DNA of 64,000 nt from CBDBJL01 sp965206365 (lineage in GTDB: Bacteria; Pseudomonadota; Alphaproteobacteria; JABAAW01; JAHZMA01). Location: contig CBDBJL010000016.1 of the NCBI GenBank assembly GCA_965206365.1, positions 124,001 through 188,000 of the forward strand, given 5' to 3'. A program made the translations under genes and the position numbers. The notes under the pieces were generated by a model. The model was not told the DNA's origin and did no database searches. It saw only the letters and a program-made list of their open reading frames with translations. Every line of letters begins with the position of its first letter. Position 1 is the first letter of the stretch. Shown here piece after piece: positions 53,199 to 61,656 of the stretch.

Positions 53199-54659
53199 AT
53201 GTCATCACCTCATCTGAAAATAGACGCCAGACAAAGCCAAAATCTGGTTTTAACACCACAAATGCAACAAGCGATTAAGCTTTTACAATTTAATGCCTTA
53301 GATCTAAACCAATATTTAACCGGAATGCTAGAGACTAACCCCTTTTTAGAACATGATCGGGGCCATGCTGGCGATACATTAGAAGAGCTTAATATTTCTG
53401 AATCCTCAGAACATGCCGGCGATTCTCTTGAAGCTATGCTTACCGATGGTTGCTGCAATGAAGCTTTAGATGTTTCTTATGAAAATCAATTTGATGAAGA
53501 TTACCAGCCCCCCTCAACAGCTACCCATAGCGACAATTCTTATAATTATCTCGATGATTCCGCAACTCAATTGCCGTGCTTACGCGATCATATCGATCAA
53601 CAATTACGCATCGCCTTCACCGACAATAAATCATTATTAATTGGACAAATCCTATTAGATAACATCAATGAACGTGGCTGGTTACCACAAAGTGATGCGC
53701 AATTGATGAGCGAGCTTAAAATAGACTTAAAAGAATTACATTTTGTTTTAGGTAAAATGCGACAATTCGACCCCGTTGGCATTTTCGCCCGTAATATTGC
53801 CGATTGTTTGGGGTTGCAATTGCTAGAAAAAAACCATTTAGACCCAGCAATCCAAATTTTATTAGATAATATCGAACTCATTGCGACACGCGAATATCAT
53901 AAATTAATGCGCTTATGCCAAGTTGATGAAGAAGATTTGCGTGATATGCTTAGCGAAATTCGTACTTTAGAGCCAAATCCAATTGCAAAATTCTCTCCCC
54001 TTACCGTTGATATGATTATCCCCGATATTTACACCCGCAAAGGTACACGAAATAATTGGATTGTAGAGCTAGGGGGGCATGCACAATCTGCAATTCGAAC
54101 CAATCATCATTATTACAATGCAGTAATGCAAGGAACCCAAGGACGTGATGACAAACAATATGTCCAGCATAATTGGCAAGAAGCAAAATGGATGGTACGT
54201 GCCCTTACGCAGCGCAACGCAACCATCATGCTTGTTGGGCAAGCCATTGTTCAACGCCAAATTGGTTTTTTTCGTGATGGCATTAATGGGCTTAAACCCT
54301 TGGTTTTGAAAGATATTGCTCAAGATGTAACGATGCATGAAAGTACAATTAGCCGTACATGTTCTGGAAAATATATGGCAACGCCACATGGTATTTTTGA
54401 AATGAAATATTTCTTTACCAACGCTTTGAAAGGCAATAGCAAAAATGACGATGGGCTTTCTGCTCAAGCCGTAAGGCAGCGAATTAAAACCTTAATCGAC
54501 AATGAAATCCACCATAAAATACTATCCGATGATGCCATTGTTGAAATTTTACGTGCCGAGCATATTGATATTGCCCGTCGCACAGTTGCAAAATATCGAG
54601 ATTTAATGAAAATTCCTTCATCTGCGCAACGCAAACGTAATAAATCTGCAATCTTCTAA
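53199..54659 (+). CDS. rpoN: RNA polymerase sigma-54 factor
   Basis: An alternative sigma factor of 486 residues that reads -24/-12 promoters with enhancer-binding activators. It has the Gln/Leu-rich region I QNLVLTPQMQQAIKLLQFNA, an acidic linker (near residues 60-110), the core-binding region, and the RpoN box ARRTVAKYRDLMKIPSSAQR at the C-terminus. A TTG at 53196 directly precedes ATG 53199; AGGA lies about nine bases upstream of the ATG. It lies next to lptB, as in many Proteobacteria. Confidence 0.96.
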   Translation: MSSPHLKIDARQSQNLVLTPQMQQAIKLLQFNALDLNQYLTGMLETNPFLEHDRGHAGDTLEELNISESSEHAGDSLEAMLTDGCCNEALDVSYENQFDEDYQPPSTATHSDNSYNYLDDSATQLPCLRDHIDQQLRIAFTDNKSLLIGQILLDNINERGWLPQSDAQLMSELKIDLKELHFVLGKMRQFDPVGIFARNIADCLGLQLLEKNHLDPAIQILLDNIELIATREYHKLMRLCQVDEEDLRDMLSEIRTLEPNPIAKFSPLTVDMIIPDIYTRKGTRNNWIVELGGHAQSAIRTNHHYYNAVMQGTQGRDDKQYVQHNWQEAKWMVRALTQRNATIMLVGQAIVQRQIGFFRDGINGLKPLVLKDIAQDVTMHESTISRTCSGKYMATPHGIFEMKYFFTNALKGNSKNDDGLSAQAVRQRIKTLIDNEIHHKILSDDAIVEILRAEHIDIARRTVAKYRDLMKIPSSAQRKRNKSAIF

Positions 54660-54681
54660 ACCTGAAAACGAAAAACCTCTC

Positions 54682-54831
54682 ATGAAACCCAAAAAAAACC
54701 TTCCCGCTTGGTTAAAAGCCATCTTTGCTTTAAGCCTAGTTACCATTTTCTATATGCTGGCACGGCATTACCCCCCGCATGTGCTCATAAACATGATCTC
54801 AAATATGACCCCCAATATTACCTTGGGGTGA
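54682..54831 (+). CDS. Small membrane protein, 49 residues
   Basis: Between rpoN and the cation exchanger, a frame reads MKPKKNLPAWLKAIFALSLV and ends NMTPNITLG. It has a basic N-terminus and one hydrophobic helix (AIFALSLVTIFYML), a single-pass profile. There is no good ribosome site and I recognise no family. It is the only gene-sized frame in this 185-base gap and is reported at low confidence. Confidence 0.3.
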   Translation: MKPKKNLPAWLKAIFALSLVTIFYMLARHYPPHVLINMISNMTPNITLG

Positions 54832-54844
54832 TCATTTTCTTTTC

Positions 54845-55765
54845 ATGACCTATTTCTTACTTCTATTAGGGCTATTTTTGCTCTATCAAGGCGGTGAAAT
54901 CACCGTAGAGAATGTGGTGAAAATTGGGCATAAATTCCAACTCTCCCCGGCTTTTATCGCCGCAATTATCATTGGTTTTGGCACTTCTTTGCCTGAATTT
55001 ATCACAAGTTTTCTGGCTGCCTATCATGGCAATAGTGGCATTGCTGTTGGCAATATTTTGGGCAGTAATATCGCCAATATTTTGTTAATTTATGCTTTGG
55101 CAATTATGTTTTTCCCCTTCTCGATGAAACAGAATTCCTATATTTGTACCAGCTTAATTTATATGCTGAGCAGCTTTGGATTATTATGGCTAACTTCTTT
55201 TTTCGGCAATATCACCCTACCAATTGCCATTTTAATGCTGGTCGGCTTTGCCAGCTATCTTCATTACGCGCTGAAAAATACACATGCCAGTTCACCCACC
55301 ATCAGCACCGATCAGGGCTTCAGCTTGATCATCTTCCTGAAAACTATTTTGGGCATTATTTTCTTACTTGTCGGTGCTAATTTCACGATCGATAATGCCT
55401 CGCTAATTGCTTTGGCTTTTCATGTACCCCAAAGTTTAATTGCTGTATCTGTGATCGCCCTGGGCACCTCTTTGCCCGAAATATCAGCAACATTTGCCGC
55501 CATTCGACTAAAGAATGCCGAAATTATTGCTGGCAATGTTGTGGGAAGTTGCATTTTCAACTCGTTGTTGGTATTAGGAAGCTCAGCGCTGATCGCACCT
55601 CTACCTTTTGCTGAAAATCTTGCCCAAACCGATATTTGGATCATGCTAGGCTCAGCCATGGTCTGTAGCTTTTTTATCTTAGGCACGCCCAAGAAATTTT
55701 GGGGCTTGCTGGGAATGATCCTTTACCTAATTTATATTGGCACCACCTTGAAAAACTTCTTCTAA
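54845..55765 (+). CDS. Na+/Ca2+ exchanger family protein (CaxA/YrbG type)
   Basis: A 306-residue membrane antiporter with about ten helices and two inverted alpha repeats: GFGTSLPEFITSFLAAYHGN with GNILGSNIANILLI, and ALGTSLPEISATFAAIRL with GNVVGSCIFNSLLV. The GTSLPE motifs carry the cation-binding Glu. It probably exports Ca2+ in exchange for Na+. YrbG lies near the kdsD-lpt-rpoN genes in enterobacteria too, so the context is conserved. Confidence 0.9.
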   Translation: MTYFLLLLGLFLLYQGGEITVENVVKIGHKFQLSPAFIAAIIIGFGTSLPEFITSFLAAYHGNSGIAVGNILGSNIANILLIYALAIMFFPFSMKQNSYICTSLIYMLSSFGLLWLTSFFGNITLPIAILMLVGFASYLHYALKNTHASSPTISTDQGFSLIIFLKTILGIIFLLVGANFTIDNASLIALAFHVPQSLIAVSVIALGTSLPEISATFAAIRLKNAEIIAGNVVGSCIFNSLLVLGSSALIAPLPFAENLAQTDIWIMLGSAMVCSFFILGTPKKFWGLLGMILYLIYIGTTLKNFF

Positions 55766-55832
55766 GCGGAAAAAATCAAACCATCTTCAGATAAAATATT
55801 TGCAAATTTATACCCAAAATTATTGGAATTCT

Positions 55833-56588
55833 TTATTTCTTCTTGCTACCAACGCGCCAGTAAATACCGCCAAAAATTGTACCATGACCCATATGAAAAG
55901 AAGACAAACCCTGATTTCCAGCTGCACCGGTTAAGCCATAATTTTGAAATTCCTTAATTTCAAAATCTCCAAATAAACCCAAGCCGGATTCGTCATTTAA
56001 TGAAAGTTCAAATCCTACACCGGCACTTGTTACATATGCCAATCGTGCCCGTTCATCTGTTTTATCTTCCCGTATGCTCGCCTTGCCCCGGCCCATCATT
56101 AATTTCAGCCGTATTTTATCATTTCCAAACCGACCTACCAAATGCGCCGAACGTTCGGTAACGATATCCAAGGGCCCTTTTGTACCTTCATATTCTAACC
56201 CATAAACCAAACGTTTAAATTCCACTCCAACTCGGCCCGTACCAAACCCAATAACACCACCATAACCAGGGGTAACATTATATTCATATTTTGGAGAAAC
56301 CACTGCGGTGCTTGGCCCTATGGTGGCAGGAACAGCAGGGACGGCAGGAACAGCAGGGACGGCAGGAACATAACCAGGCTGACCGGGCGTGCCCGTGGCG
56401 GGAACAGCAGGAACAGCAGGAACAGCAGGGGTGCCAGGAGTGACTATCCCCCCCGGGACCACATAGGCACCTTGCACTGCACCGATTGTACCCGAAGTCG
56501 AACCCAAAGCCAGATACATATTGCCCGCCCGCGCTTGATGCGAAAAGGGCAATAACAACAACATCGCAACAATCAAAAACCGTTCCAT
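55833..56588 (-). CDS. Secreted surface protein with Pro-Ala-Val repeats (paralogue 1)
   Basis: A 251-residue exported protein. A signal peptide ends QARAG. A repeat region (about residues 45-92) of TPAVPAVPAVPATGTPG and VPAVPAVPAVPAVPAT units follows. The C-terminal 150 residues resemble an outer-membrane beta barrel (YGGVIGFGTGRVGVEFKRLV; ARLAYVTSAGVGFELSLNDE; TIFGGIYWRVG), ending in aromatic and glycine-rich strands. The repeat DNA is much richer in G+C than its surroundings and is built from short 9-base units, so it could change length by slippage. The next gene upstream is a paralogue. The function is unknown; the surface location is inferred. Confidence 0.7.
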   Translation of the reverse strand: MERFLIVAMLLLLPFSHQARAGNMYLALGSTSGTIGAVQGAYVVPGGIVTPGTPAVPAVPAVPATGTPGQPGYVPAVPAVPAVPAVPATIGPSTAVVSPKYEYNVTPGYGGVIGFGTGRVGVEFKRLVYGLEYEGTKGPLDIVTERSAHLVGRFGNDKIRLKLMMGRGKASIREDKTDERARLAYVTSAGVGFELSLNDESGLGLFGDFEIKEFQNYGLTGAAGNQGLSSFHMGHGTIFGGIYWRVGSKKK

Positions 56589-56683
56589 TCAATTATCCTT
56601 CAAATAATACCTTCCATTCTCACTGTAACATAAAAAGTAACAATAGTCATGAATTTTAAATTTATTTTTACATCTTCTTAAAT

Positions 56684-57547
56684 TTAGAATACCATGTTTC
56701 TTGCCCTTTTGCCATCGTTATTTTTTGTACCAACGCGCCAATAAATACCACCAAAAACTGTATCATGCTTCATATGAAACGAAGATAAACCACGGGCATA
56801 GTCAGTATCACTGCCCCTAGTAGCATATTGTTGAAATTCCTTAATTTCATAATCAACAAATAATCCTAAACCGGATTCATCATTTAATGAGAGTTCAAAT
56901 CCTACACCAGCACTTGTTACATATGCCAATCGTGCCCGTTCATCGCTTCCATCTTTCAGCAAGCTTGCCCTGCCCCAACCCATCATCAGTTTCAGACGAA
57001 GATTATCATTGCCTATGCGTCCCACCAAATGCCCTGAACGTTCAGCAACATTATCAATTGTTTTCTCTGAATCCTCATATTGCAAACCATATTCCAACCG
57101 CTTAAATTCCAGACCAACTCTACCAGTGCCAAAACCAAGAACAACCCCGATGCCAGGAAGAATTCTATAATCAGTTTCCGAAGAAACACTGCCAATACTA
57201 GACACTTCAGGCACCGCAAGCACAGCAGGAACCGCAGGCTGGGCAGGCACGGCAGGCTGGGCAGGGATGTAAGGCGTGCCAGGGAGGGGTGGCAGGGGAG
57301 GAAGACCTGGGATTGGAGGGAAAATGGTAGGAGGTACGGCAGGCACGGCAGGCACGAAAGGCTGGGCAGGCTGGGCAGGGACGAAAGGGCTGCCAGGAAT
57401 GCCAGGGGTGCCAGGGGTAATAAATGCAGCTTGGGCACTTCCCCTAGTGCCTGCAACCGAACCAAAAGCAACATACATATTACCCGCCCATGCTTGATAA
57501 GAAAATGACGGTAACAAAATAATAACCAGAAACAAAAATCGTTTCAC
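56684..57547 (-). CDS. Secreted surface protein with Pro-rich repeats (paralogue 2)
   Basis: A 287-residue paralogue of the downstream gene with the same signal peptide type (FSYQAWAGNMYVAFGS) and nearly identical barrel strands (ARLAYVTSAGVGFELSLNDE; VFGGIYWRVG). The repeat region (about residues 45-118) is longer and differs in sequence: FVPAQPAQPFVPAVPAV, PIPGLPPLPPLPG and AQPAVPAQPAVPAVLAVP. The barrel is thus conserved while the exposed-looking Pro-rich insert diverged, a pattern seen for surface antigens. The two genes are separated by 95 bases. Confidence 0.7.
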   Translation of the reverse strand: MKRFLFLVIILLPSFSYQAWAGNMYVAFGSVAGTRGSAQAAFITPGTPGIPGSPFVPAQPAQPFVPAVPAVPPTIFPPIPGLPPLPPLPGTPYIPAQPAVPAQPAVPAVLAVPEVSSIGSVSSETDYRILPGIGVVLGFGTGRVGLEFKRLEYGLQYEDSEKTIDNVAERSGHLVGRIGNDNLRLKLMMGWGRASLLKDGSDERARLAYVTSAGVGFELSLNDESGLGLFVDYEIKEFQQYATRGSDTDYARGLSSFHMKHDTVFGGIYWRVGTKNNDGKRARNMVF

Positions 57548-57628
57548 TTTAACTTAATCCTCCAATATTATTACCCCACCATTAAGTATAGCAGAAAAAG
57601 TAATAATAATCACGAATTATGAATGTAG

Positions 57629-58330
57629 CTATCTTATTTTTGCATTCTTCTGAAAGTGAAAATACCATGTTTCTTGATCTTTTTCCATCGCTTTTTTTCC
57701 ATAATATGTTATTTTTCGCGGTGGAGTTTGCCAATCCTTGGCACAATTTACCAACCAAATAAAATCCCGGCGCTGTAGCATCACCGCTAAGATCCAGCAC
57801 ATATAATCGGGTGAATCTGTTCCTAAAATGATCCGTCCTTTATCGACAAGCCGATCATGCAAAATATCGATGAAATTATTTTGTAATAATCGCCTTTTAT
57901 GATGCTTTTTCTTCGGCCATGGATCTGGATGCAAAATAAATATCTTCGCAAATTGTCGACTGTGCAGATAAGGCAATAATAACCGCACATCATCGGAAAA
58001 AATACGAATATTCGTAATATTTTCTGCTTGCATGATTTGTAGCAATTTTGCCACCCCATGCATATAGGGTTCAGCACCAATAAAACCAACATTAGGATTA
58101 TTTTTGGCTTGAAGTGCGAGATGCTCTCCATCACCAAAACCAACTTCTAAAGCGTAGGAATCATAATTTTGCGTGAAAAAATATCGGGCAGAAAATAAAT
58201 ATCCTGGCAAAGATTTTGGCAAATGAATCGCATAATCAGGCAAAATATCGGTTAAAATTTTCCGTTGCGTTGCCGTAATATGTTTTGAAAATCGTCTGCC
58301 AGAAAAGCGCAATAAAGGATAGATTTTCAT
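57629..58330 (-). CDS. trmB: tRNA (guanine-N7-)-methyltransferase
   Basis: Makes m7G46 in tRNA. In this 233-residue protein the SAM motif is LEVGFGDGEHLALQAKNNPN; IGAEPYMHGVAKLL and FILHPDPWPKKKHHKRRLLQ are diagnostic of TrmB. ATG 58330 is preferred over a TTG three codons upstream. It lies directly downstream of metK on the same strand, as in other Alphaproteobacteria. Confidence 0.95.
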   Translation of the reverse strand: MKIYPLLRFSGRRFSKHITATQRKILTDILPDYAIHLPKSLPGYLFSARYFFTQNYDSYALEVGFGDGEHLALQAKNNPNVGFIGAEPYMHGVAKLLQIMQAENITNIRIFSDDVRLLLPYLHSRQFAKIFILHPDPWPKKKHHKRRLLQNNFIDILHDRLVDKGRIILGTDSPDYMCWILAVMLQRRDFIWLVNCAKDWQTPPRKITYYGKKAMEKDQETWYFHFQKNAKIR

Positions 58331-58393
58331 ATCCAACACCCTATGAAAGCTCTAACAATCTCAAGGAACAATTTTAACCAACGATATTATTAA

Positions 58394-59554
58394 TCATCCA
58401 AGTGTTTTTAATTGTTCTGCAAGATCACATTTTTCCCATGAAAACGCACCATCAGCCTCAGATTCACGCCCAAAATGCCCATAGGCTGCAGTTTTTTGAT
58501 AGATTGGGCGATTTAGTTGCAAATGTGTGCGAATTCCTCGCGGAGTTAAATCTACCAACTCTTGCAATGCCTTGCTAATTTTCATTTCATCAACCTTACC
58601 CGTTCCCTGACAATCAACATAAACAGAGATCGGTTGGCTAACTCCGATTGCATAAGCCAATTGAATCAAACAACGCTCGGCTAATTTTGCCGCCACAACA
58701 TTTTTGGCAAGATACCGCGCTGCATAAGCAGCTGAACGATCCACTTTTGTTGGATCTTTTCCCGAAAATGCCCCGCCACCATGCGGGGATGCGCCACCAT
58801 AAGTATCCACAATAATTTTACGCCCCGTTAGCCCAGCATCACCATCAGGGCCCCCAATCACAAATCTCCCCGTGGGGTTAATATATAATTCATCATCTGT
58901 GCACATCCAACCTTCAGGCAAAATGCGCATCGCATGTTCTTTCACAAGCCCGCGAATATCCACTTGCTTCATATCTTCCTGATGTTGCGTTGATACCAAA
59001 ACAGATTGCGCCTTAACCGGAATGCCTTTTTTATACTGCAATGTTATCTGAGATTTGGCATCGGGCAACAAACCAGAATCCGGATTAGATTTACGGGTTT
59101 TTGCCAAAGCCCGTAAAATTTCATGGCTATAATAAATTGCCGCGGGCATAAAAATATCGGTTTCTGTACAAGCATAACCAAACATAATGCCTTGATCCCC
59201 GGCGCCCTCCTCTTTTTCTACGCCGGCATCAACCCCTTGAGCAATATCGGCAGATTGCTGATGCACGTAGGAAGCAAATTCAAAAGTTTCATGATGAAAC
59301 CCTTCTTGCTCATAACCAATATCACGAACAACTTCACGCGCCAATTCTTCCATGCGCGCAACCGACACATTGCCACGAACTTCACCGGCTAAAATCACAC
59401 GATTTGTTGTCGTCATTGTTTCCACCGCAACTCTGGCTTCGGGTTCGTAGGTCAAAAATTCATCCACAATTGCATCTGAAATTTGATCGGCAATTTTATC
59501 AGGGTGCCCCTCGCTCACAGATTCGCTCGTAAATAAATAATCTTGCATCATCAT
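58394..59554 (-). CDS. metK: S-adenosylmethionine synthetase
   Basis: Makes SAM from methionine and ATP. The 386 residues include FTSESVSEGHPDKIADQISD, GAGDQGIMFGYACTET, GGPDGDAGLTGRKIIVDTYG and GGGAFSGKDPTKVDRSAAY. Three consecutive ATG codons form the start (59554, 59551, 59548). No SAM-II riboswitch is evident in the 57-base gap upstream. It forms a metK-trmB pair. Confidence 0.97.
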   Translation of the reverse strand: MMMQDYLFTSESVSEGHPDKIADQISDAIVDEFLTYEPEARVAVETMTTTNRVILAGEVRGNVSVARMEELAREVVRDIGYEQEGFHHETFEFASYVHQQSADIAQGVDAGVEKEEGAGDQGIMFGYACTETDIFMPAAIYYSHEILRALAKTRKSNPDSGLLPDAKSQITLQYKKGIPVKAQSVLVSTQHQEDMKQVDIRGLVKEHAMRILPEGWMCTDDELYINPTGRFVIGGPDGDAGLTGRKIIVDTYGGASPHGGGAFSGKDPTKVDRSAAYAARYLAKNVVAAKLAERCLIQLAYAIGVSQPISVYVDCQGTGKVDEMKISKALQELVDLTPRGIRTHLQLNRPIYQKTAAYGHFGRESEADGAFSWEKCDLAEQLKTLG

Positions 59555-59611
59555 AATTAACTTTCTAGAATTTGATTAGATTGAAACAGCAAAAACCACT
59601 TTCAGTAATTT

Positions 59612-59872
59612 TTATTTTTTAATTTTATTTTCAGATTTTTGCAGTGCATCTTCCAGAAGCTCGATCCGTTTTTGCAATTTTACATTTTCCAAAAGAGCAT
59701 TTTCTGCCATCATTTTCACCATCTGAAACTCATCACGACTTACCATATGCTCTTGGGTTGCCATAAATTGCACCATTCGATCACGAACCAAATTTTCAAC
59801 TTCGCGTTTTATTAAAAAAAGCATAGAAGCACCGCCACTGATCACGCGCATATTGTCAAAAAACCTAAACAT
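59612..59872 (-). CDS. ubiK: UbiK-type accessory factor (YqiC/BMFP family)
   Basis: An 86-residue coiled-coil protein matching the alphaproteobacterial BMFP/UbiK family: FFDNMRVISGGASMLFLIKR, RDRMVQFMATQEHMVSRDEF and a C-terminal leucine-zipper-like helix. In enterobacteria UbiK assists the aerobic ubiquinone biosynthesis complex. Consistent with the bc1 genes in the window, though its role here is by homology only. Confidence 0.8.
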   Translation of the reverse strand: MFRFFDNMRVISGGASMLFLIKREVENLVRDRMVQFMATQEHMVSRDEFQMVKMMAENALLENVKLQKRIELLEDALQKSENKIKK

Positions 59873-59959
59873 GTTTTTTCTTACCCTTTTTGTCTAGCAA
59901 TTACAAGGAAAACCATTACCGTCTTTCTTATTTTTATGATCTATGATCAGCACAATTCC

Positions 59960-60469
59960 CTACTGAATTTCTTGTGAATTGGGTTGAGCGACCCCGCTTC
60001 GCTGCGCAACAAGTAAATATAAGCATTGTCGTAAAATGGTCGGAACCACTCTATTTTCCAAGCCCCCACTTCGCAAGTTTGCATAAGAGACAATCGCATC
60101 TTGCCCAACAAACAGGTCTATAATACAATCTTTGCTACGATATTGCAAAAACTCTTTGCCCAAATCACGACGCAAAAAATCAGGTTTCCCCAGATGCGTA
60201 ATAATCTCATTTTTCTTTTTGCCAACAAATTCAGCCGGGTCATATTCAGGCAATTCTTGTAAACGAACAACAATAGAACTTTCTTTTTTTTGTTCGATCA
60301 GCAAATCATCATACACAGGTTTATCGTGATAGGAAGAAATACAACCAGATAGCCAAGTTGATAGGAATAATAGCGATAACCAACCCCGTAAATGCAAAAT
60401 AAATTTTGCGACAAAAGAAAATAATTGCAAAAGAAAAATTCCTTTTTTTCTAAATATGATAATTGACAA
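59960..60469 (-). CDS. Outer-membrane lipoprotein, BamE/SmpA-like repeat
   Basis: A 169-residue lipoprotein with lipobox LSTWLSGC near residue 42. The mature part contains FVGKKKNEIITHLGKPDFLR followed by KEFLQYRSKDCIIDLFV, the helix-helix-strand pattern of BamE/SmpA-like domains, common in small alphaproteobacterial lipoproteins. It is divergent from rpmH, sharing the 96-base gap with that operon's promoter. The precise role is unknown. Confidence 0.6.
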   Translation of the reverse strand: MSIIIFRKKGIFLLQLFSFVAKFILHLRGWLSLLFLSTWLSGCISSYHDKPVYDDLLIEQKKESSIVVRLQELPEYDPAEFVGKKKNEIITHLGKPDFLRRDLGKEFLQYRSKDCIIDLFVGQDAIVSYANLRSGGLENRVVPTILRQCLYLLVAQRSGVAQPNSQEIQ

Positions 60470-60490
60470 TCACTTATATACTGTTATACT
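60463..60490 (+). promoter_or_regulatory. Strong sigma70-type promoter of the rpmH operon
   Basis: TTGACA at 60463-60468 and TATACT at 60485-60490 are spaced 16 bases and lie about 75 bases before rpmH. They match the consensus at 11 of 12 positions, fitting a highly expressed ribosomal protein operon. Confidence 0.75.
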
Positions 60491-60565
60491 CGCCTTGATG
60501 TAAAGCTAAAGATTTGCTTTAGCCTGCCTTATATCACTATTAATTGTTGCATCTGGAATTTAACT

Positions 60566-60700
60566 ATGAAGAGAACCTTTCAACCCAGCGTCTTAATTCG
60601 TAAACGTCGTCACGGCTTTAGAAGCCGAATGGCAACCAAGGCGGGGCAACGTATTATCAATTCGCGTCGTCAAAAAGGGCGCAAAAAATTATCTGCTTAA
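60566..60700 (+). CDS. rpmH: 50S ribosomal protein L34
   Basis: A 44-residue basic protein: MKRTFQPSVLIRKRRHGFRS, then MATKAGQRIINSRRQKGRKK. This is the standard L34 sequence and length. It opens the conserved rpmH-rnpA-yidD-yidC-engB run. Confidence 0.98.
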   Translation: MKRTFQPSVLIRKRRHGFRSRMATKAGQRIINSRRQKGRKKLSA

Positions 60701-60816
60701 TGGCTTGTATCATAGATATAAATTTCAAGCTTAGCGAAACCTTAGATAATCTAAAATAATATTTTCTCAGTTTTGATTTTCCAATTTAAATTTTACTCTT
60801 TGGTGGAGATAGGCTC

Positions 60817-61257
60817 TTGGTGGTTGAAAAGTTAAGAAAGCGCGTTGATTTTCAACATATGACTCTTCACGGTGCATTAATTCACAAGCAAAGCCTATTA
60901 ATGCAATATTTTCTGCGTCGCAATCATTCCATGGCAAATAGCCCGATTCGTGTTGGGTTTACCGCTAGTCGCCGAGTTGGCAATGCCGTTATGCGAAATT
61001 TGGCAAAGCGAAGATTACGTTCTTTGGCATACACATATCTCCCGAAATTAGGGGTTGAGGGGATGGATTATGTGATCATTGCACGACAACGATTGCTAAC
61101 CACAAAATTCATCCATTTAGAACAAGATTTTATTAAATCGCTTGCTCAAGCCACAGAAAAACCTAACGAAAGATATACGAAACGTGCTCGTTTCCCACAG
61201 AAAAAGCACAGAAAAACCAAAAAATCAATATTACCGCAATCAAAGAAAACCTCATGA
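60817..61257 (+). CDS. rnpA: Ribonuclease P protein component
   Basis: A 146-residue basic protein of RNase P. It has LRKRVDFQHM near the N-terminus and the RNA-binding signature VGFTASRRVGNAVMRNLAKRRLR. The TTG start at 60817 follows GGAGATAGGCTC; no ATG lies nearby. The C-terminal 30 residues are Lys/Arg-rich and longer than usual. It overlaps yidD by four bases. Confidence 0.94.
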   Translation: MVVEKLRKRVDFQHMTLHGALIHKQSLLMQYFLRRNHSMANSPIRVGFTASRRVGNAVMRNLAKRRLRSLAYTYLPKLGVEGMDYVIIARQRLLTTKFIHLEQDFIKSLAQATEKPNERYTKRARFPQKKHRKTKKSILPQSKKTS

Positions 61258-61622
61258 TTAGGAACCAAAGCCCAATCACTCGCAAAAACAATCCCCAACA
61301 GAAAAAAAAAATAAGAGCTTCGCTTATTTTACCCTTAATTTTCATCTTGCAATTTTACCGTTTCGTCCTATCCCCCTTACTGCATATGCTTGCCAGCCAG
61401 GGGATGGTCTCTGCTTGTCGTTTTTCTCCTAGCTGTAGCGAATATGCAGTTGAATCTTTACGCCGTTTTGGGCTATATCAAGGAAGCGTTTTAACATTGA
61501 AACGATTTTTGCGTTGTCGCCCTTGGTCATCCTTTGGCTTTGACCCTGTTCCAGAAATATTATTAAGCAAAGCAAGACCCAATCAATGTGAAAATCACAA
61601 CAAAAACAATCATCAGATTTAA
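61254..61622 (+). CDS. yidD: Membrane protein insertion efficiency factor YidD
   Basis: A 122-residue small protein that assists YidC-dependent insertion. It has FYRFVLSPLLHML, CRFSPSCSEYAVESLRRFG and RFLRCRPWSSFGFDPVP. A basic N-terminal extension of about 25 residues precedes the family core. The ATGA overlap with rnpA indicates coupling. Confidence 0.94.
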   Translation: MIRNQSPITRKNNPQQKKKIRASLILPLIFILQFYRFVLSPLLHMLASQGMVSACRFSPSCSEYAVESLRRFGLYQGSVLTLKRFLRCRPWSSFGFDPVPEILLSKARPNQCENHNKNNHQI

Positions 61623-61656
61623 ATTAACCTGCTATCACCGATAAGGCAATCTTTTT

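Noticed and set aside
56284..57508. Long frames on other strands through the Pro-Ala-Val repeats
   Set aside because: Short G+C-rich repeats keep several frames open; only the frames with signal peptide and barrel strands are credible.
59555..59611. SAM riboswitch upstream of metK
   Set aside because: The gap is only 57 bases and shows no SAM-II-like pseudoknot.
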